Of a DNA stretch of 53,498 nucleotides, positions 41,811-50,390 are shown piece after piece (position 1 is the first letter of the stretch; each line of letters opens with the position of its first letter). Below the pieces are notes generated by a model, which ran no database searches, was not told where the DNA came from, and was given only the letters and a program-made list of their open reading frames with translations. The DNA is from an uncultured Bacteroidales bacterium. Its GTDB lineage: Bacteria > Bacteroidota > Bacteroidia > Bacteroidales > UBA932. A program made the position numbers and the translations under genes. The DNA lies in contig CAJOHK010000018.1 in the NCBI GenBank assembly GCA_905234285.1, forward strand, positions 1 to 53,498. Reading direction: 5' to 3'.

Positions 41811-42702
41811 ATAGTCGTAATGCATTTTTGTGAGCTTGGTGGACGGCATCCCGTACGCTTTGCGGCTCCAGTACCTCCATGCGGCCGCCGTACTTGCACA
41901 GGTCCATGATGAGGTTGGGATTGGGGATGACGCGGAGGGCGAAGATGCAGTGCTCCTGGCCCTGTTCTACCAGCACCTGGCTGGGATGCAGGGGAAGATC
42001 CTGGAGGTAGGCGGCTTCCCGGAGGGTGGTCTTGAGTTTAACCAGAACAGGCGCTGCTTCTGGCAGGTAGATGCCGTAACTGGCCTCGAAAAGATGCTCT
42101 ACATCAAAGCCGGACGGCATTTTGAAGCTTTTTCCGTTGCGCTCCAGGGAAGTGATACGGTCCATGGCATAAGTGCGCAGGGCCTGGGCTTCCTCGCTCC
42201 AGGCTACAATGTACCACCGCTTGGCGAATTCCTTGACGGCGTAGGGACGGATGTCCCGCTGCTCGCTTTCCTTGCTCAGGTATTTGCGGTAGGCAATGTG
42301 CAGGCCGGCATTGTCCAGCATGGCCTGCATGACGGCCGTGAGGTAGATTTGGCCCGAGGGGATGTCCTCTACCGATACCCGGCCGCTCAGGCGTTCCTTG
42401 CCCAGGGTGAGCAGGCTGTTTACCGTGAAAGTGTTGATGAGGTAATCGGTGGCGGCGCGGCCGTCTACGGCACTTTCCCTGCGGTCTATCAGGTAACAGT
42501 TGGTGGAACGGTCGCAGGTGATTACTATGCCGAAGATATCTTCTATGGCGGCGCGGTGGTTGAAAAAACTGCGGCGGGGATAGGATTCGTCAAAGCGGTC
42601 CTCCCATTTTTCCTGCAGCTCCGGCCAGGTGAGGCCCTGCTCCCCGGCCTCCAGGAAGGTCTGGACCAGATAAATATATTTTTCTACCAATTCCTGAACC
42701 AT
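41800..42702 (-). CDS. WYL-domain transcriptional regulator
   Basis: A 300-residue regulator starting at the ATG at 42702; the ATG at 42720 lies upstream of the -7 box and is not used if that box is real. The N-terminal 90 residues form a winged helix-turn-helix (TFLEAGEQGLTWPELQEKWEDRFDESYPRRSFFNHRAAIEDIFGIVI). The central WYL domain includes HIAYRKYLSKESEQRDIRPYAVKEFAKRWYIVAWSEEAQALRTYAMDRI (here RWYIVAW), and the WCX C-terminus is VLVEQGQEHCIFALRVIPNPNLIMDLCKYGGRMEVLEP. WYL domains sense ligands such as single-stranded nucleic acids or cyclic nucleotides. It heads the S9 peptidase-ROK-flavoprotein unit and may also act on gdhA, transcribed divergently. Confidence 0.88.
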   Translation of the reverse strand: MVQELVEKYIYLVQTFLEAGEQGLTWPELQEKWEDRFDESYPRRSFFNHRAAIEDIFGIVITCDRSTNCYLIDRRESAVDGRAATDYLINTFTVNSLLTLGKERLSGRVSVEDIPSGQIYLTAVMQAMLDNAGLHIAYRKYLSKESEQRDIRPYAVKEFAKRWYIVAWSEEAQALRTYAMDRITSLERNGKSFKMPSGFDVEHLFEASYGIYLPEAAPVLVKLKTTLREAAYLQDLPLHPSQVLVEQGQEHCIFALRVIPNPNLIMDLCKYGGRMEVLEPQSVRDAVHQAHKNALRLYEP

Positions 42703-42709
42703 ATTCCTA

Positions 42710-42717
42710 CAAAGATA
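42710..42717 (-). promoter_or_regulatory. -7 box TATCTTTG for the WYL regulator
   Basis: TATCTTTG on the minus strand, 7 bases before the ATG at 42702, implying a nearly leaderless mRNA. Only 12 bp separate it from the divergent gdhA box. Confidence 0.7.
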
Positions 42718-42729
42718 CATTTTTTTTGG

Positions 42730-42737
42730 TAACTTTG
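42730..42737 (+). promoter_or_regulatory. -7 box TAACTTTG for gdhA
   Basis: TAACTTTG lies 24 bases before the gdhA ATG. Its upstream core promoter would overlap the WYL regulator's -7 box, so the two promoters cannot easily be occupied together. Confidence 0.68.
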
Positions 42738-42761
42738 CCGAGTTAGTAGTGTAAAAAAGAC

Positions 42762-44123
42762 ATGTTTATGGATCAGTTTACTCAGCATTATGTAGAGGGC
42801 TTCATGGCCGATATCATTGCCAAGAACCCCGGAGAAAGCGAGTTCCACCAGGCCGTCAGGGAGGTGGTGGAGAGCGTCGCACCTTATGTGACGGCCTATC
42901 CTCACCTCATGGACCAGAAAATCCTGGAACGCATTGCCGAGCCTGAGCGCATCATCATATTCCGCGTCCCCTGGATGGACGACCGCGGAGAAATCCATGT
43001 AAACCGTGGCTTCCGCGTGCAGTGCAACAGCGCCATCGGCCCGTATAAAGGAGGCATCCGCTTCCATGCCAGCGTCAACCTTTCCATCATGAAGTTCCTG
43101 GCGTTCGAGCAAACCTTCAAGAATGCCCTTACCACCCTTCCCATGGGCGGCGCCAAGGGCGGCAGCGACTTCTATCCCCGCGGTCACTCCGACGCCGAGG
43201 TCATGCGTTTCTGCCAAAGTTTCATGACCGAGCTTTCCCGTCATATCGGGGCCGATACCGACGTTCCAGCCGGTGATATCGGCGTGGGCGGCCGCGAGAT
43301 TGGCTACCTCTTCGGCCAGTACAAGCGCCTGAGGGACGAATTCAGCGGTACCCTTACCGGCAAGGGCCTGGCCTGGGGCGGCTCCCTGCTCAGACCGGAA
43401 GCTACCGGTTACGGCCTCTGCTATTTTACTCAGCAAATGCTGGAAACCCGTTGGGAAAGCTTCCAGGGCAAGAAAGTGAACATCTCCGGTGCCGGTAACG
43501 TGGCGCAGTACGCTGCCCAAAAGGCCATGCGTCTGGGTGCAATTGTGCAAACTCTCTCCGACAGTGACGGCTTTGTATATGACCCCGACGGCCTGGACGA
43601 GGAAAAGATGGCCTATGTACTGGAGCTCAAGAACATCCGCCGCGGCCGTATCAAGGAGTACGCTGCCAAGTATCCCAAGGCAACCTACTATCCCGGCGAA
43701 CGTCCCTGGAGGATCCCCTGCGACATTGCCCTGCCTTGCGCCACCCAGAACGAGATTGAACTGGCCGATGCCCAGAACATCGTCAAGGGCGGCGCCATCT
43801 GCGTAGCCGAGGGTGCCAACATGCCCACCACGCCGGATGCCATCCGCGTAATCCAGGGTGCCGGTCTGCTCTACTCGCCCGGTAAGGCTTCCAACGCCGG
43901 TGGCGTGGCTACGTCGGGTCTGGAAATGAGCCAGAACTCCATGCGCCAGCACTGGAACGCCGAGGAAGTGGATCAGTACCTGCGCCGCATCATGCAGGAC
44001 ATTCATGCCGCCTGCGTCAAATATGGCACCGAGGAAGACGGTACCGTGAATTACGTGAAAGGAGCCAACCTGGCCGGCTTCATCAAAGTGGCCGGGGCAA
44101 TGACCGATCAAGGACTGGTATAA
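42762..44123 (+). CDS. gdhA: Glutamate dehydrogenase (hexameric, probably NADP-dependent)
   Basis: Reductive amination of 2-oxoglutarate to glutamate, the main ammonia-assimilation route in Bacteroidales. The 453-residue length matches the bacterial NADP-type. The substrate region PYKGGIRFHASVNLSIMKFLAFEQTFKNALTTLPMGGAKGGSDFYPRGHSDAEV includes the conserved lysines, and the dinucleotide fold is NISGAGNVAQYAAQKAMRLGAIVQTLSDSDGFVYDP. Ser in the SDSDG segment, rather than an acidic residue, fits NADP preference, but this is not proven. An ATG at 42768 is an alternative start. The next gene begins one base after its stop. Confidence 0.95.
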   Translation: MFMDQFTQHYVEGFMADIIAKNPGESEFHQAVREVVESVAPYVTAYPHLMDQKILERIAEPERIIIFRVPWMDDRGEIHVNRGFRVQCNSAIGPYKGGIRFHASVNLSIMKFLAFEQTFKNALTTLPMGGAKGGSDFYPRGHSDAEVMRFCQSFMTELSRHIGADTDVPAGDIGVGGREIGYLFGQYKRLRDEFSGTLTGKGLAWGGSLLRPEATGYGLCYFTQQMLETRWESFQGKKVNISGAGNVAQYAAQKAMRLGAIVQTLSDSDGFVYDPDGLDEEKMAYVLELKNIRRGRIKEYAAKYPKATYYPGERPWRIPCDIALPCATQNEIELADAQNIVKGGAICVAEGANMPTTPDAIRVIQGAGLLYSPGKASNAGGVATSGLEMSQNSMRQHWNAEEVDQYLRRIMQDIHAACVKYGTEEDGTVNYVKGANLAGFIKVAGAMTDQGLV

Positions 44124-44124
44124 T

Positions 44125-47031
44125 ATGGATACAGGGGCTCTGATGGCCAGGAGAATCCGGCGGATTCTGGTGGTTTGTAACAATTACGACAATTTTTCGC
44201 TGGAGGAAGATGGCCGCCTGGACATGCGCATTGCCCGGGAATATTCAGAGCTCAACCTGAGCAACCCGCCGGTGTTCGAGCGGGTGTCTTCTACCATGGA
44301 GGCCCTGCAGATGGCCCGGCAGGGAGACCGCTGGGACCTGGTCATTACCATGTACAACGCCGGCGAGGTAGATGTGTTCACCTTTGCATCGGCCCTCAAG
44401 GAACTGGCCCCGGAAACCCCTGTGGTTCTGCTTACTTCCTTCTCCAAGGAGGTGTATCGGCAGCTGGAAAACAAGGACCGTTCCTGCTTTGAGTATGTAT
44501 TTAACTGGAACGGTTCCACCGACCTTATCATTGCCATCATCAAGCTGTTGGAAGACAGTCTCAACGCGCCCGTGGACATTCTGCAGGGCGGCGTGCAGTG
44601 CATTCTGCTGGTAGAGGATTCGGTGCGCTACTATTCCACCTACCTGCCGCTGCTGTACAAGCTGGTGCTGCAGCAGAACTCGGACGCCATCCGCGACGCC
44701 CTCAACGAGGAGCAGCAGATTTTCCGCAAGCGGGCACGCCCCAAGATCCTCATGGCTACCAACTACGAGGATGCCGTAGACCTGTACAATACCTATAAGG
44801 AGAACATGCTGGGCGTCATTTCCGATATCGGCTTTGTGCTGCACCGCAACGACAAGCCCTCGGAGGAAAAGCTGGATGCCGGCGTAGACCTTTGTAATCT
44901 CATCCGCCGGGAGATACCCAAGATGCCCATCCTCATGCAGAGTTCGCAGGAAAGCATGCGCTCTGTGGCCGAAGGCATCAGGGCCGGCTTCCTGATGAAG
45001 CGCTCCAAGACGCTCACGCACGAGCTGTCGGAGTATATCGGCCAGGAATTCGGATTCGGTGACTTTGTGGTCCTGAACAGCCGCGGCCATGAGACCGCCC
45101 GTGCGCACGACTTGCAGGGCGCCGAGCAAATCATCGCCTCCATGCCGGAGCCGCAGCTCACCAAGATGCGCAGCAAAAACTACGTGTCCCGCTGGCTGCT
45201 GGCCCGCGGTATCTTCGACCTGGGCAATACGCTCAAGAACGGCAGTTTTGCCGATACGGAGGACTTCCGCGCCCGCGCCGTGGCCGGCATCCACGAATAT
45301 CGCGTGTCCCAGAGCCTGGGTGTGGTGGCCCGCTTCGATCCTGCTACCTTTAACGATACCATCTGGTTCTCCCGTTTCGGCGAGGGCTCCCTGGGCGGAA
45401 AAGCCCGCGGCCTGGCGTTCCTGAACCATATCCTGTACAAGCATCGGCTGTATTCCAAGTGGGAAGGGGTGCATGTGACCGTGCCCCGGACATTGGTGAT
45501 TGCCACCGAGTATTTTGACCGCTTCATTCTGGAGAACGGTCTGCAATATGTGATTAATTCGGACATCTCGGACGCCGAGATTCTGTCCGAGTTTGTCTCT
45601 TCCAACCTGCCGCAGGATCTGGTGGATGCGCTTCGCGCTTTTATCCGCGTGGTGCGCACGCCGCTGGCCGTCCGCTCTTCCTCCAAGCTGGAGGACTCGT
45701 ACTACCAGCCCTTTGCGGGGGTGTATTCCACGTACATGATTCCGTCGGTGGAAAATGAGGACCAGCAGCTGCGCCTGCTGTCCAAGGCCATCAAGAGCGT
45801 GTATGCATCGGTGTATTTTGCCGCTTCCAGGGGGTACATTACGGCAACGGCCAATGTGATCTCGGAAGAAAAGATGGCCATCATCCTGCAGGAAATCTGC
45901 GGCGCCGAGGACCAGGGGCATTTCTTCCCCACGCTCTCCGGTGTGGCCCGCAGCGTGAATTTCTATCCCATCGGCTACGAGAAAGCCGAGGAGGGGATAG
46001 TGAAGCTGGCCTATGGCCTGGGCAAAGCGGTGGTGGACGGCGAGCAGGTGCTGCGCTTCAGCCCCGCCTATCCCAAGCATGTGCTCCAGACTTCTACACC
46101 GGATTTGGCCATGCGGGAAACCCAGCAGGTGATGTATGCCTTGGACCTGAAAGCCGAGAAATTCAAGACTTCGGTGGACGATGCCGTGAACCTGGCCCGC
46201 ATTCCCATTGTGGATTGCGGCCGCTTCGGCTCCTTCAACCGGGTGGTTTCCACCTATGACTATGAGAATCAGCGCATGGTGGATTCGCCGCTGGCCAATG
46301 GCCCCAAGGCGGTTACCTTTGCCCACGTGCTGCGTTACGGCACCTTCCCGCTGGCGCCCATCGTGCAAGAGTTGTTGCACATCTGTACGGACGAGATGCA
46401 GTGCAGCGTAGAGCTGGAATTTGCAGCAGAGCTTTCGACAGGCTTGTTTAACGCCCTGCAAATCAGGCCCATATCTTCTGATGGTTTACAAGCCGAGGTA
46501 GACTGGCGTACCATTGATTGCAGCAACGCCATGGTTACCTCGGGCAGCGCTCTGGGAACCGGCTGGATGGCCGGCCTGCAGGATATCGTGTACCTCAAGG
46601 CCGGGGCCTTTGACAAGATGAAGACCGAGGAAATGGCGGCCGAGCTCCGGGAGCTCAATGCCCGTTTCCGTGCTCAGGGCGTGCAGTACGTGCTACTGGG
46701 TTATGGCCGATGGGGCTCCAGCATTCCCACCCTGGGCGTGCCCGTGGCCTGGAGCGATATCTCCGAGGCCAAAGTGCTGGTAGAGTGCTCCCTGCCGGAC
46801 TTCCGCGTAGACCCCAGCCAGGGCACCCACTTCTTCCAGAATCTTACGTCCTTCAATGCCGGTTATGTGAATGTAGATCCCTACACCCGCCGGGAGGACA
46901 GCCTGGACCTTTCCCAGCTGGACGCCCTGCCGGCTGTGTATGAAACTACTTGGCTCCGCCACGTGCATGTTGATGAGCCCCTCACCGTTTGTGTAGACGG
47001 CCGCGCCGGCAGGGCGGTGATTAAACTGTAG
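44125..47031 (+). CDS. Receiver-like plus PEP/pyruvate-binding (PPDK N-terminal) ATP-grasp protein
   Basis: A 968-residue protein with two parts. Residues 1-315 look like two degenerate receiver domains: RRILVVCNNYDNFSLEEDG...LVITMYNAGE, and QCILLVEDSVRYYSTYLP...MLGVISDIGFV with PILMQSSQES. Residues about 400-800 are the PPDK/PEP-synthase N-terminal ATP-grasp domain: GSLGGKARGLAFLN, TPLAVRSSSKLEDSYYQPFAGVYSTY, LAYGLGKAVVDGEQVLRFSP and ELEFAAELSTGLFNALQIRPI. The phosphohistidine swivelling domain and the PEP-binding barrel of true PEP synthase are missing, so it cannot be a complete synthase. A kinase or phosphotransfer-regulatory role is inferred. It follows gdhA by one base, suggesting a link to nitrogen or carbon status. 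Palindromic array 2 follows it. Confidence 0.8.
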   Translation: MDTGALMARRIRRILVVCNNYDNFSLEEDGRLDMRIAREYSELNLSNPPVFERVSSTMEALQMARQGDRWDLVITMYNAGEVDVFTFASALKELAPETPVVLLTSFSKEVYRQLENKDRSCFEYVFNWNGSTDLIIAIIKLLEDSLNAPVDILQGGVQCILLVEDSVRYYSTYLPLLYKLVLQQNSDAIRDALNEEQQIFRKRARPKILMATNYEDAVDLYNTYKENMLGVISDIGFVLHRNDKPSEEKLDAGVDLCNLIRREIPKMPILMQSSQESMRSVAEGIRAGFLMKRSKTLTHELSEYIGQEFGFGDFVVLNSRGHETARAHDLQGAEQIIASMPEPQLTKMRSKNYVSRWLLARGIFDLGNTLKNGSFADTEDFRARAVAGIHEYRVSQSLGVVARFDPATFNDTIWFSRFGEGSLGGKARGLAFLNHILYKHRLYSKWEGVHVTVPRTLVIATEYFDRFILENGLQYVINSDISDAEILSEFVSSNLPQDLVDALRAFIRVVRTPLAVRSSSKLEDSYYQPFAGVYSTYMIPSVENEDQQLRLLSKAIKSVYASVYFAASRGYITATANVISEEKMAIILQEICGAEDQGHFFPTLSGVARSVNFYPIGYEKAEEGIVKLAYGLGKAVVDGEQVLRFSPAYPKHVLQTSTPDLAMRETQQVMYALDLKAEKFKTSVDDAVNLARIPIVDCGRFGSFNRVVSTYDYENQRMVDSPLANGPKAVTFAHVLRYGTFPLAPIVQELLHICTDEMQCSVELEFAAELSTGLFNALQIRPISSDGLQAEVDWRTIDCSNAMVTSGSALGTGWMAGLQDIVYLKAGAFDKMKTEEMAAELRELNARFRAQGVQYVLLGYGRWGSSIPTLGVPVAWSDISEAKVLVECSLPDFRVDPSQGTHFFQNLTSFNAGYVNVDPYTRREDSLDLSQLDALPAVYETTWLRHVHVDEPLTVCVDGRAGRAVIKL

Positions 47032-47041
47032 GGCGGCACTT

Positions 47042-47157
47042 CTCGTGCCCGAATTACGGCTGATACCGTTTCTCGTGAACAAAAAAGGGGTGTTTTTGTG
47101 CACCAGCTGGGCAAAAACTGTTTCTCGTGAACAAATTTGGCCGTTTTTGTGCACCAG
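47042..47157 (+). repeat. Palindromic repeat array 2, between the ATP-grasp gene and recG
   Basis: Two full units: 47072-47106 (35 bp) and 47124-47157 (34 bp), with left arms CTCGTGAACAAA and right arms TTTTTGTGCACCAG, separated by a 17-bp linker (47107-47123), period 52. A decayed right half (TCTCGTGCCCGA, 47041-47052) precedes them, only about 10 bases after the stop of the ATP-grasp gene. The array ends 15 bases before the recG -7 box. Orientation is the same as in array 1. Confidence 0.88.
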
Positions 47158-47172
47158 CCCGGCAAAATTCGT

Positions 47173-47180
47173 TATATTTG
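47173..47180 (+). promoter_or_regulatory. -7 box TATATTTG for recG
   Basis: TATATTTG ends 6 bases before the ATG at 47187, so recG is predicted to be leaderless or nearly so. It directly follows palindromic array 2. Confidence 0.68.
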
Positions 47181-47186
47181 TGCAGT

Positions 47187-49316
47187 ATGACCATGGATAC
47201 TGCCATACAGTATTTGCCAGGCGTGGGGCCCAAGCGGGCGCAGCTGCTGGAATCCGAGCTGGGAATCAGCACGGTAGGCAATCTGGTGCATCTGTATCCC
47301 TTCCGTTATATCGACCGCAGCAGCATTGTGCCCATCGCCCAGGTGCATCCGGACCTGGCGCAGGTGCAGGTGAAGGCTACGGTGCAAAAGGTACGGCTCT
47401 TTGCCAAGAACGGCGCCGAATTACCCCCCGAGAAACTCAAGTACAACGCTGTTTCCCGCATGAGCGTAACGGTGGCCGACCAGAGCGGGGAAATGGAGAT
47501 TGTCTTCTTTAAGGGCATCAAGTGGATGCATGCCCGTCTGGTTCCCGGCAATACCTTTATCTTCTTTGGGAAACCTACCGTTTTCAAGAGTTGGCTTAAG
47601 ATGGTGCACCCGGAGGTAGACGCCCCCGACAGCAGCACTTCCGGCATGCTCACCGGAGTATATACCTCTACCGAAAAGCTCAAGAACGCCGGTATTACCG
47701 GTCGCGTGATGCTCAAACTCATCGGCACGGCTTTGGAGGAAATCCTTCCCGTTGTGCGGGAAACCTTGCCCGATTATATATTAAAGGAAAAAGGTCTGGT
47801 CCCGCTCACCTATGCGCTCCGGCAAATTCATTTTCCGGTGGACCAGAATGCTTTGGCAAAGGCCAGCTATCGGCTCAAATTTGAGGAACTTTTCCTGCTG
47901 CAGCTGAGCCTGCTCAAGCAAAAGTACATTCGCAGCAAGAGTGCCGTCGGCCTCCAGATGCCGCTGGTGGGAGAGGCCTTCAACGCCTGCTACAACGCGC
48001 TGCCGTACCAGCTCACCAATGCGCAGAAGCGGGTGATCCGGGAGATTCGCGAGGACCTTAAGAGCGGGCACCAGATGAACCGCCTGCTGCAGGGCGATGT
48101 GGGCTCCGGAAAAACCATGGTGGCCGTACTCAGTGCTCTGATGGCCGTGGGCAACGGTTATCAGGCCTGCATCATGGCGCCCACCGAGGTCCTGGCACAG
48201 CAGCACTTTGCCAACGTATCCAAATACCTCAGGCCTACGGGCGTGCAAGTGCGCCTACTCACCGGCTCCACCGGCGTGGCGGCCAGGCGGGAGATCCATG
48301 CGGGGCTGGAGGACGGCAGCATCGGCATCCTCATCGGCACGCATGCGCTCATAGAGGACAACGTTCAGTTCAAGGCGCTGGGGCTGGCCATTGTGGACGA
48401 GCAGCACCGCTTTGGCGTGGAGCAGCGTGCCCGGCTGTGGAACAAGGGCTACCAGGGTATTCCGCCGCATGTGCTGGTGATGACGGCAACGCCCATCCCC
48501 AGGACCCTGGCCATGACACTGTACGGAGACCTGGACGTGTCGGTGATAGACGAGATGCCCCCGGGCCGAAAACCTATTACCACTATGTGTGTTGGCGAGA
48601 ACAAGCGCCACGCCATGCATAACTTCATCCGCGACGAGATTGCCAAGGGCCGGCAGGCCTTCATCGTGTATCCGCTCATCTTCGAGAGCGAAAAGATGGA
48701 TTACAAGAACCTGGAGCTGGGCTACGAGGAAATTGTCCGGGCCTTCCCGCTGCCGCAGTATAAGGTGGCCATCGTTCATGGGCAGCAAAGCACCCAGGAG
48801 AAGGATTTCAACATGAGCGCCTTTGTGGCCGGCCGGGCCAACATCCTGGTTTCCACCACCGTGATCGAGGTGGGCGTAGACGTACCCAACGCCTCTGTGA
48901 TGGTCATCGAAAGTGCCGAGCGCTTCGGCCTGAGCCAGCTGCACCAGCTGCGCGGCCGGGTGGGACGCGGCGCCGAGCGCTCCTACTGCATCCTCATGCG
49001 CGGCACCAAGGTGTCCAAGGAAAGCCAGAAGCGCCTGGACCTGCTGTGTGCCACTGAGAACGGCTTCGAACTGGCCGAAGAAGACATGAAGATGCGCGGC
49101 CCCGGGGACCTGGAAGGTACCCAGCAGAGTGGTTTGCCCATCTCCCTGAACATTGCCTCGCTGGCCAAGGACGGCCTCATCTTGAGTGACGCCCGCGGCT
49201 ATGCCCAGCATATCCTGGACCTGGACCCCACCCTCTCCGACCCCCGCAACGCCTCCTTGGCCGCCGAGCTCCGCCGGGACCCATACATCATCAAAGACTA
49301 CTCGCAAATATCATGA
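47187..49316 (+). CDS. recG: ATP-dependent DNA helicase RecG
   Basis: Branch-migrating helicase that reverses stalled forks and resolves recombination intermediates. From the ATG at 47187 it has 709 residues; an ATG at 47193 is possible, and the open frame back to 47127 lies in the repeat array and the promoter. The wedge (OB) domain is at about 60-150 (AQVQVKATVQKVRLF...). Helicase motifs: Walker A GDVGSGKTMVAVL near 305-317, APTEVLAQQH, the DEQH box VDEQHRFGV, TATPIPRTLAMT, and in the second RecA lobe STTVIEVGVDVPNASVMVIESAERFGLSQLHQLRGRVGR. C-terminal RecG signature RGPGDLEGTQQSG. The next gene overlaps by 4 bp. Confidence 0.96.
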   Translation: MTMDTAIQYLPGVGPKRAQLLESELGISTVGNLVHLYPFRYIDRSSIVPIAQVHPDLAQVQVKATVQKVRLFAKNGAELPPEKLKYNAVSRMSVTVADQSGEMEIVFFKGIKWMHARLVPGNTFIFFGKPTVFKSWLKMVHPEVDAPDSSTSGMLTGVYTSTEKLKNAGITGRVMLKLIGTALEEILPVVRETLPDYILKEKGLVPLTYALRQIHFPVDQNALAKASYRLKFEELFLLQLSLLKQKYIRSKSAVGLQMPLVGEAFNACYNALPYQLTNAQKRVIREIREDLKSGHQMNRLLQGDVGSGKTMVAVLSALMAVGNGYQACIMAPTEVLAQQHFANVSKYLRPTGVQVRLLTGSTGVAARREIHAGLEDGSIGILIGTHALIEDNVQFKALGLAIVDEQHRFGVEQRARLWNKGYQGIPPHVLVMTATPIPRTLAMTLYGDLDVSVIDEMPPGRKPITTMCVGENKRHAMHNFIRDEIAKGRQAFIVYPLIFESEKMDYKNLELGYEEIVRAFPLPQYKVAIVHGQQSTQEKDFNMSAFVAGRANILVSTTVIEVGVDVPNASVMVIESAERFGLSQLHQLRGRVGRGAERSYCILMRGTKVSKESQKRLDLLCATENGFELAEEDMKMRGPGDLEGTQQSGLPISLNIASLAKDGLILSDARGYAQHILDLDPTLSDPRNASLAAELRRDPYIIKDYSQIS

Positions 49317-50377
49317 GACGCTTCGCAGCAGCCCTAATTGCCGCCGTACTCCTTTGCGCCTGTGAGAGCACGGACGTGCGCACCATCTTCGTCGGTACTT
49401 ATTCCGATGGCTTTTATGCTTTCGATTTTGATGTAAATGCCGGCGATATCCTTCCCGCCGAGGGAGAATATGGCTCCGTAGCCAAAGCCGCCATGCCCAA
49501 CCCTTCTTTTTTGAGCATCAGCGGCAACCATGTGTATGCGGTGAGCGAGATGCCGGATTCATCGGCCAGCGTGTGGGCCTGGCGCTATGGCGGCGGTGGC
49601 TTTGATTTGCTCAATCGTCAGCCCAGCTGCGGCGCCGATCCCTGCTATGTGTCCGCCAGCAAAAAAGAGTGGTTGGCGGTAGCCAATTACAGTGGCGGCA
49701 ACCTGGCCGTTTACCGCCTGTTGCCCAATGGCCATATCGCTCCTGTCGATACCCTGATTAACAGTTCTGTCGGCGGGCCGGATCTCAGCCGTCAGGAATC
49801 GCCCCATGTGCATTGCGCGCAGTTTGTCCATGAGGGTAAGCAGCTGCTGTTCAGTGAGTTCAGCGCCGATGCCATCGGCCTGGCCGACATCACTTCGGCC
49901 GGCCTGCGCAACTATCGTCTGGCTGCCCAGCTGCCCCCAGACTTCGGCCCCCGGCACCTGCTGGAACGGGACGGCCGGCTCTATGTGATTGGCGAACTCT
50001 CCGGCGACATTGCCGTTTATGATTTCTATGAGAATGGCCGCACGCAGCTGCGCCAAATTGTCAAGGCCGATGCCGTAGGGGCCCGCGGCGCCGCCGACCT
50101 GCATTTCTCCCCGGACGGCCGTTACCTCTACGCCAGCCTGCGCCTGCAGAACGACGGCATCGCCATCTTCCGGGCCGATGACCAGCTGGTTCCTGCCGGC
50201 TATCAAACCACCGGCCCCCATCCCCGCAACTTCACCGTCCTGGACAACTGGTTGCTGGTTGCCTGCCGCGACAGCAATCAGATAGAAATCTATGCCCGGG
50301 ATCCTCTTACCGGCGTCCTCACCGACACGGGCCGCCGCCTCTCTGTCCCCAAGCCCGTATTTGTGCAGGTGCAGTAG
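49313..50377 (+). CDS. Lactonase-family beta-propeller lipoprotein
   Basis: A 354-residue protein with a lipoprotein signal (AVLLCAC, Cys17) and a seven-bladed propeller pattern of the 6-phosphogluconolactonase/YbhE family: RTIFVGTYSDGFYAFDFDVNAG, FLSISGNHVYAVSEMP, WLAVANYSGGNLAVYRL, SPHVHCAQF, GPRHLLERDGRLYVIGELSGDIAVYDF, ADLHFSPDGRYLYASLR and GPHPRNFTVLDNWLLVACRDSNQIEIY. True Pgl acts in the cytosol; the lipid anchor implies a periplasmic or surface role, so the substrate is uncertain. It is translationally coupled to recG (ATGA overlap). Array 3 follows 13 bases after its stop. Confidence 0.85.
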   Translation: MRRFAAALIAAVLLCACESTDVRTIFVGTYSDGFYAFDFDVNAGDILPAEGEYGSVAKAAMPNPSFLSISGNHVYAVSEMPDSSASVWAWRYGGGGFDLLNRQPSCGADPCYVSASKKEWLAVANYSGGNLAVYRLLPNGHIAPVDTLINSSVGGPDLSRQESPHVHCAQFVHEGKQLLFSEFSADAIGLADITSAGLRNYRLAAQLPPDFGPRHLLERDGRLYVIGELSGDIAVYDFYENGRTQLRQIVKADAVGARGAADLHFSPDGRYLYASLRLQNDGIAIFRADDQLVPAGYQTTGPHPRNFTVLDNWLLVACRDSNQIEIYARDPLTGVLTDTGRRLSVPKPVFVQVQ

Positions 50378-50390
50378 CTGGCCGCCCCGG

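Noticed and set aside
44125..47031. Annotation of this gene as complete phosphoenolpyruvate synthase
   Set aside because: Only the ATP-grasp N-terminal half is visible; the catalytic phosphohistidine region and the PEP-binding barrel are missing.
47127..47186. Upstream start of recG within palindromic array 2
   Set aside because: It lies before the -7 box at 47173-47180, and its translation is only the repeat sequence; RecG family similarity begins at MTMDTAIQYLPGVGP.
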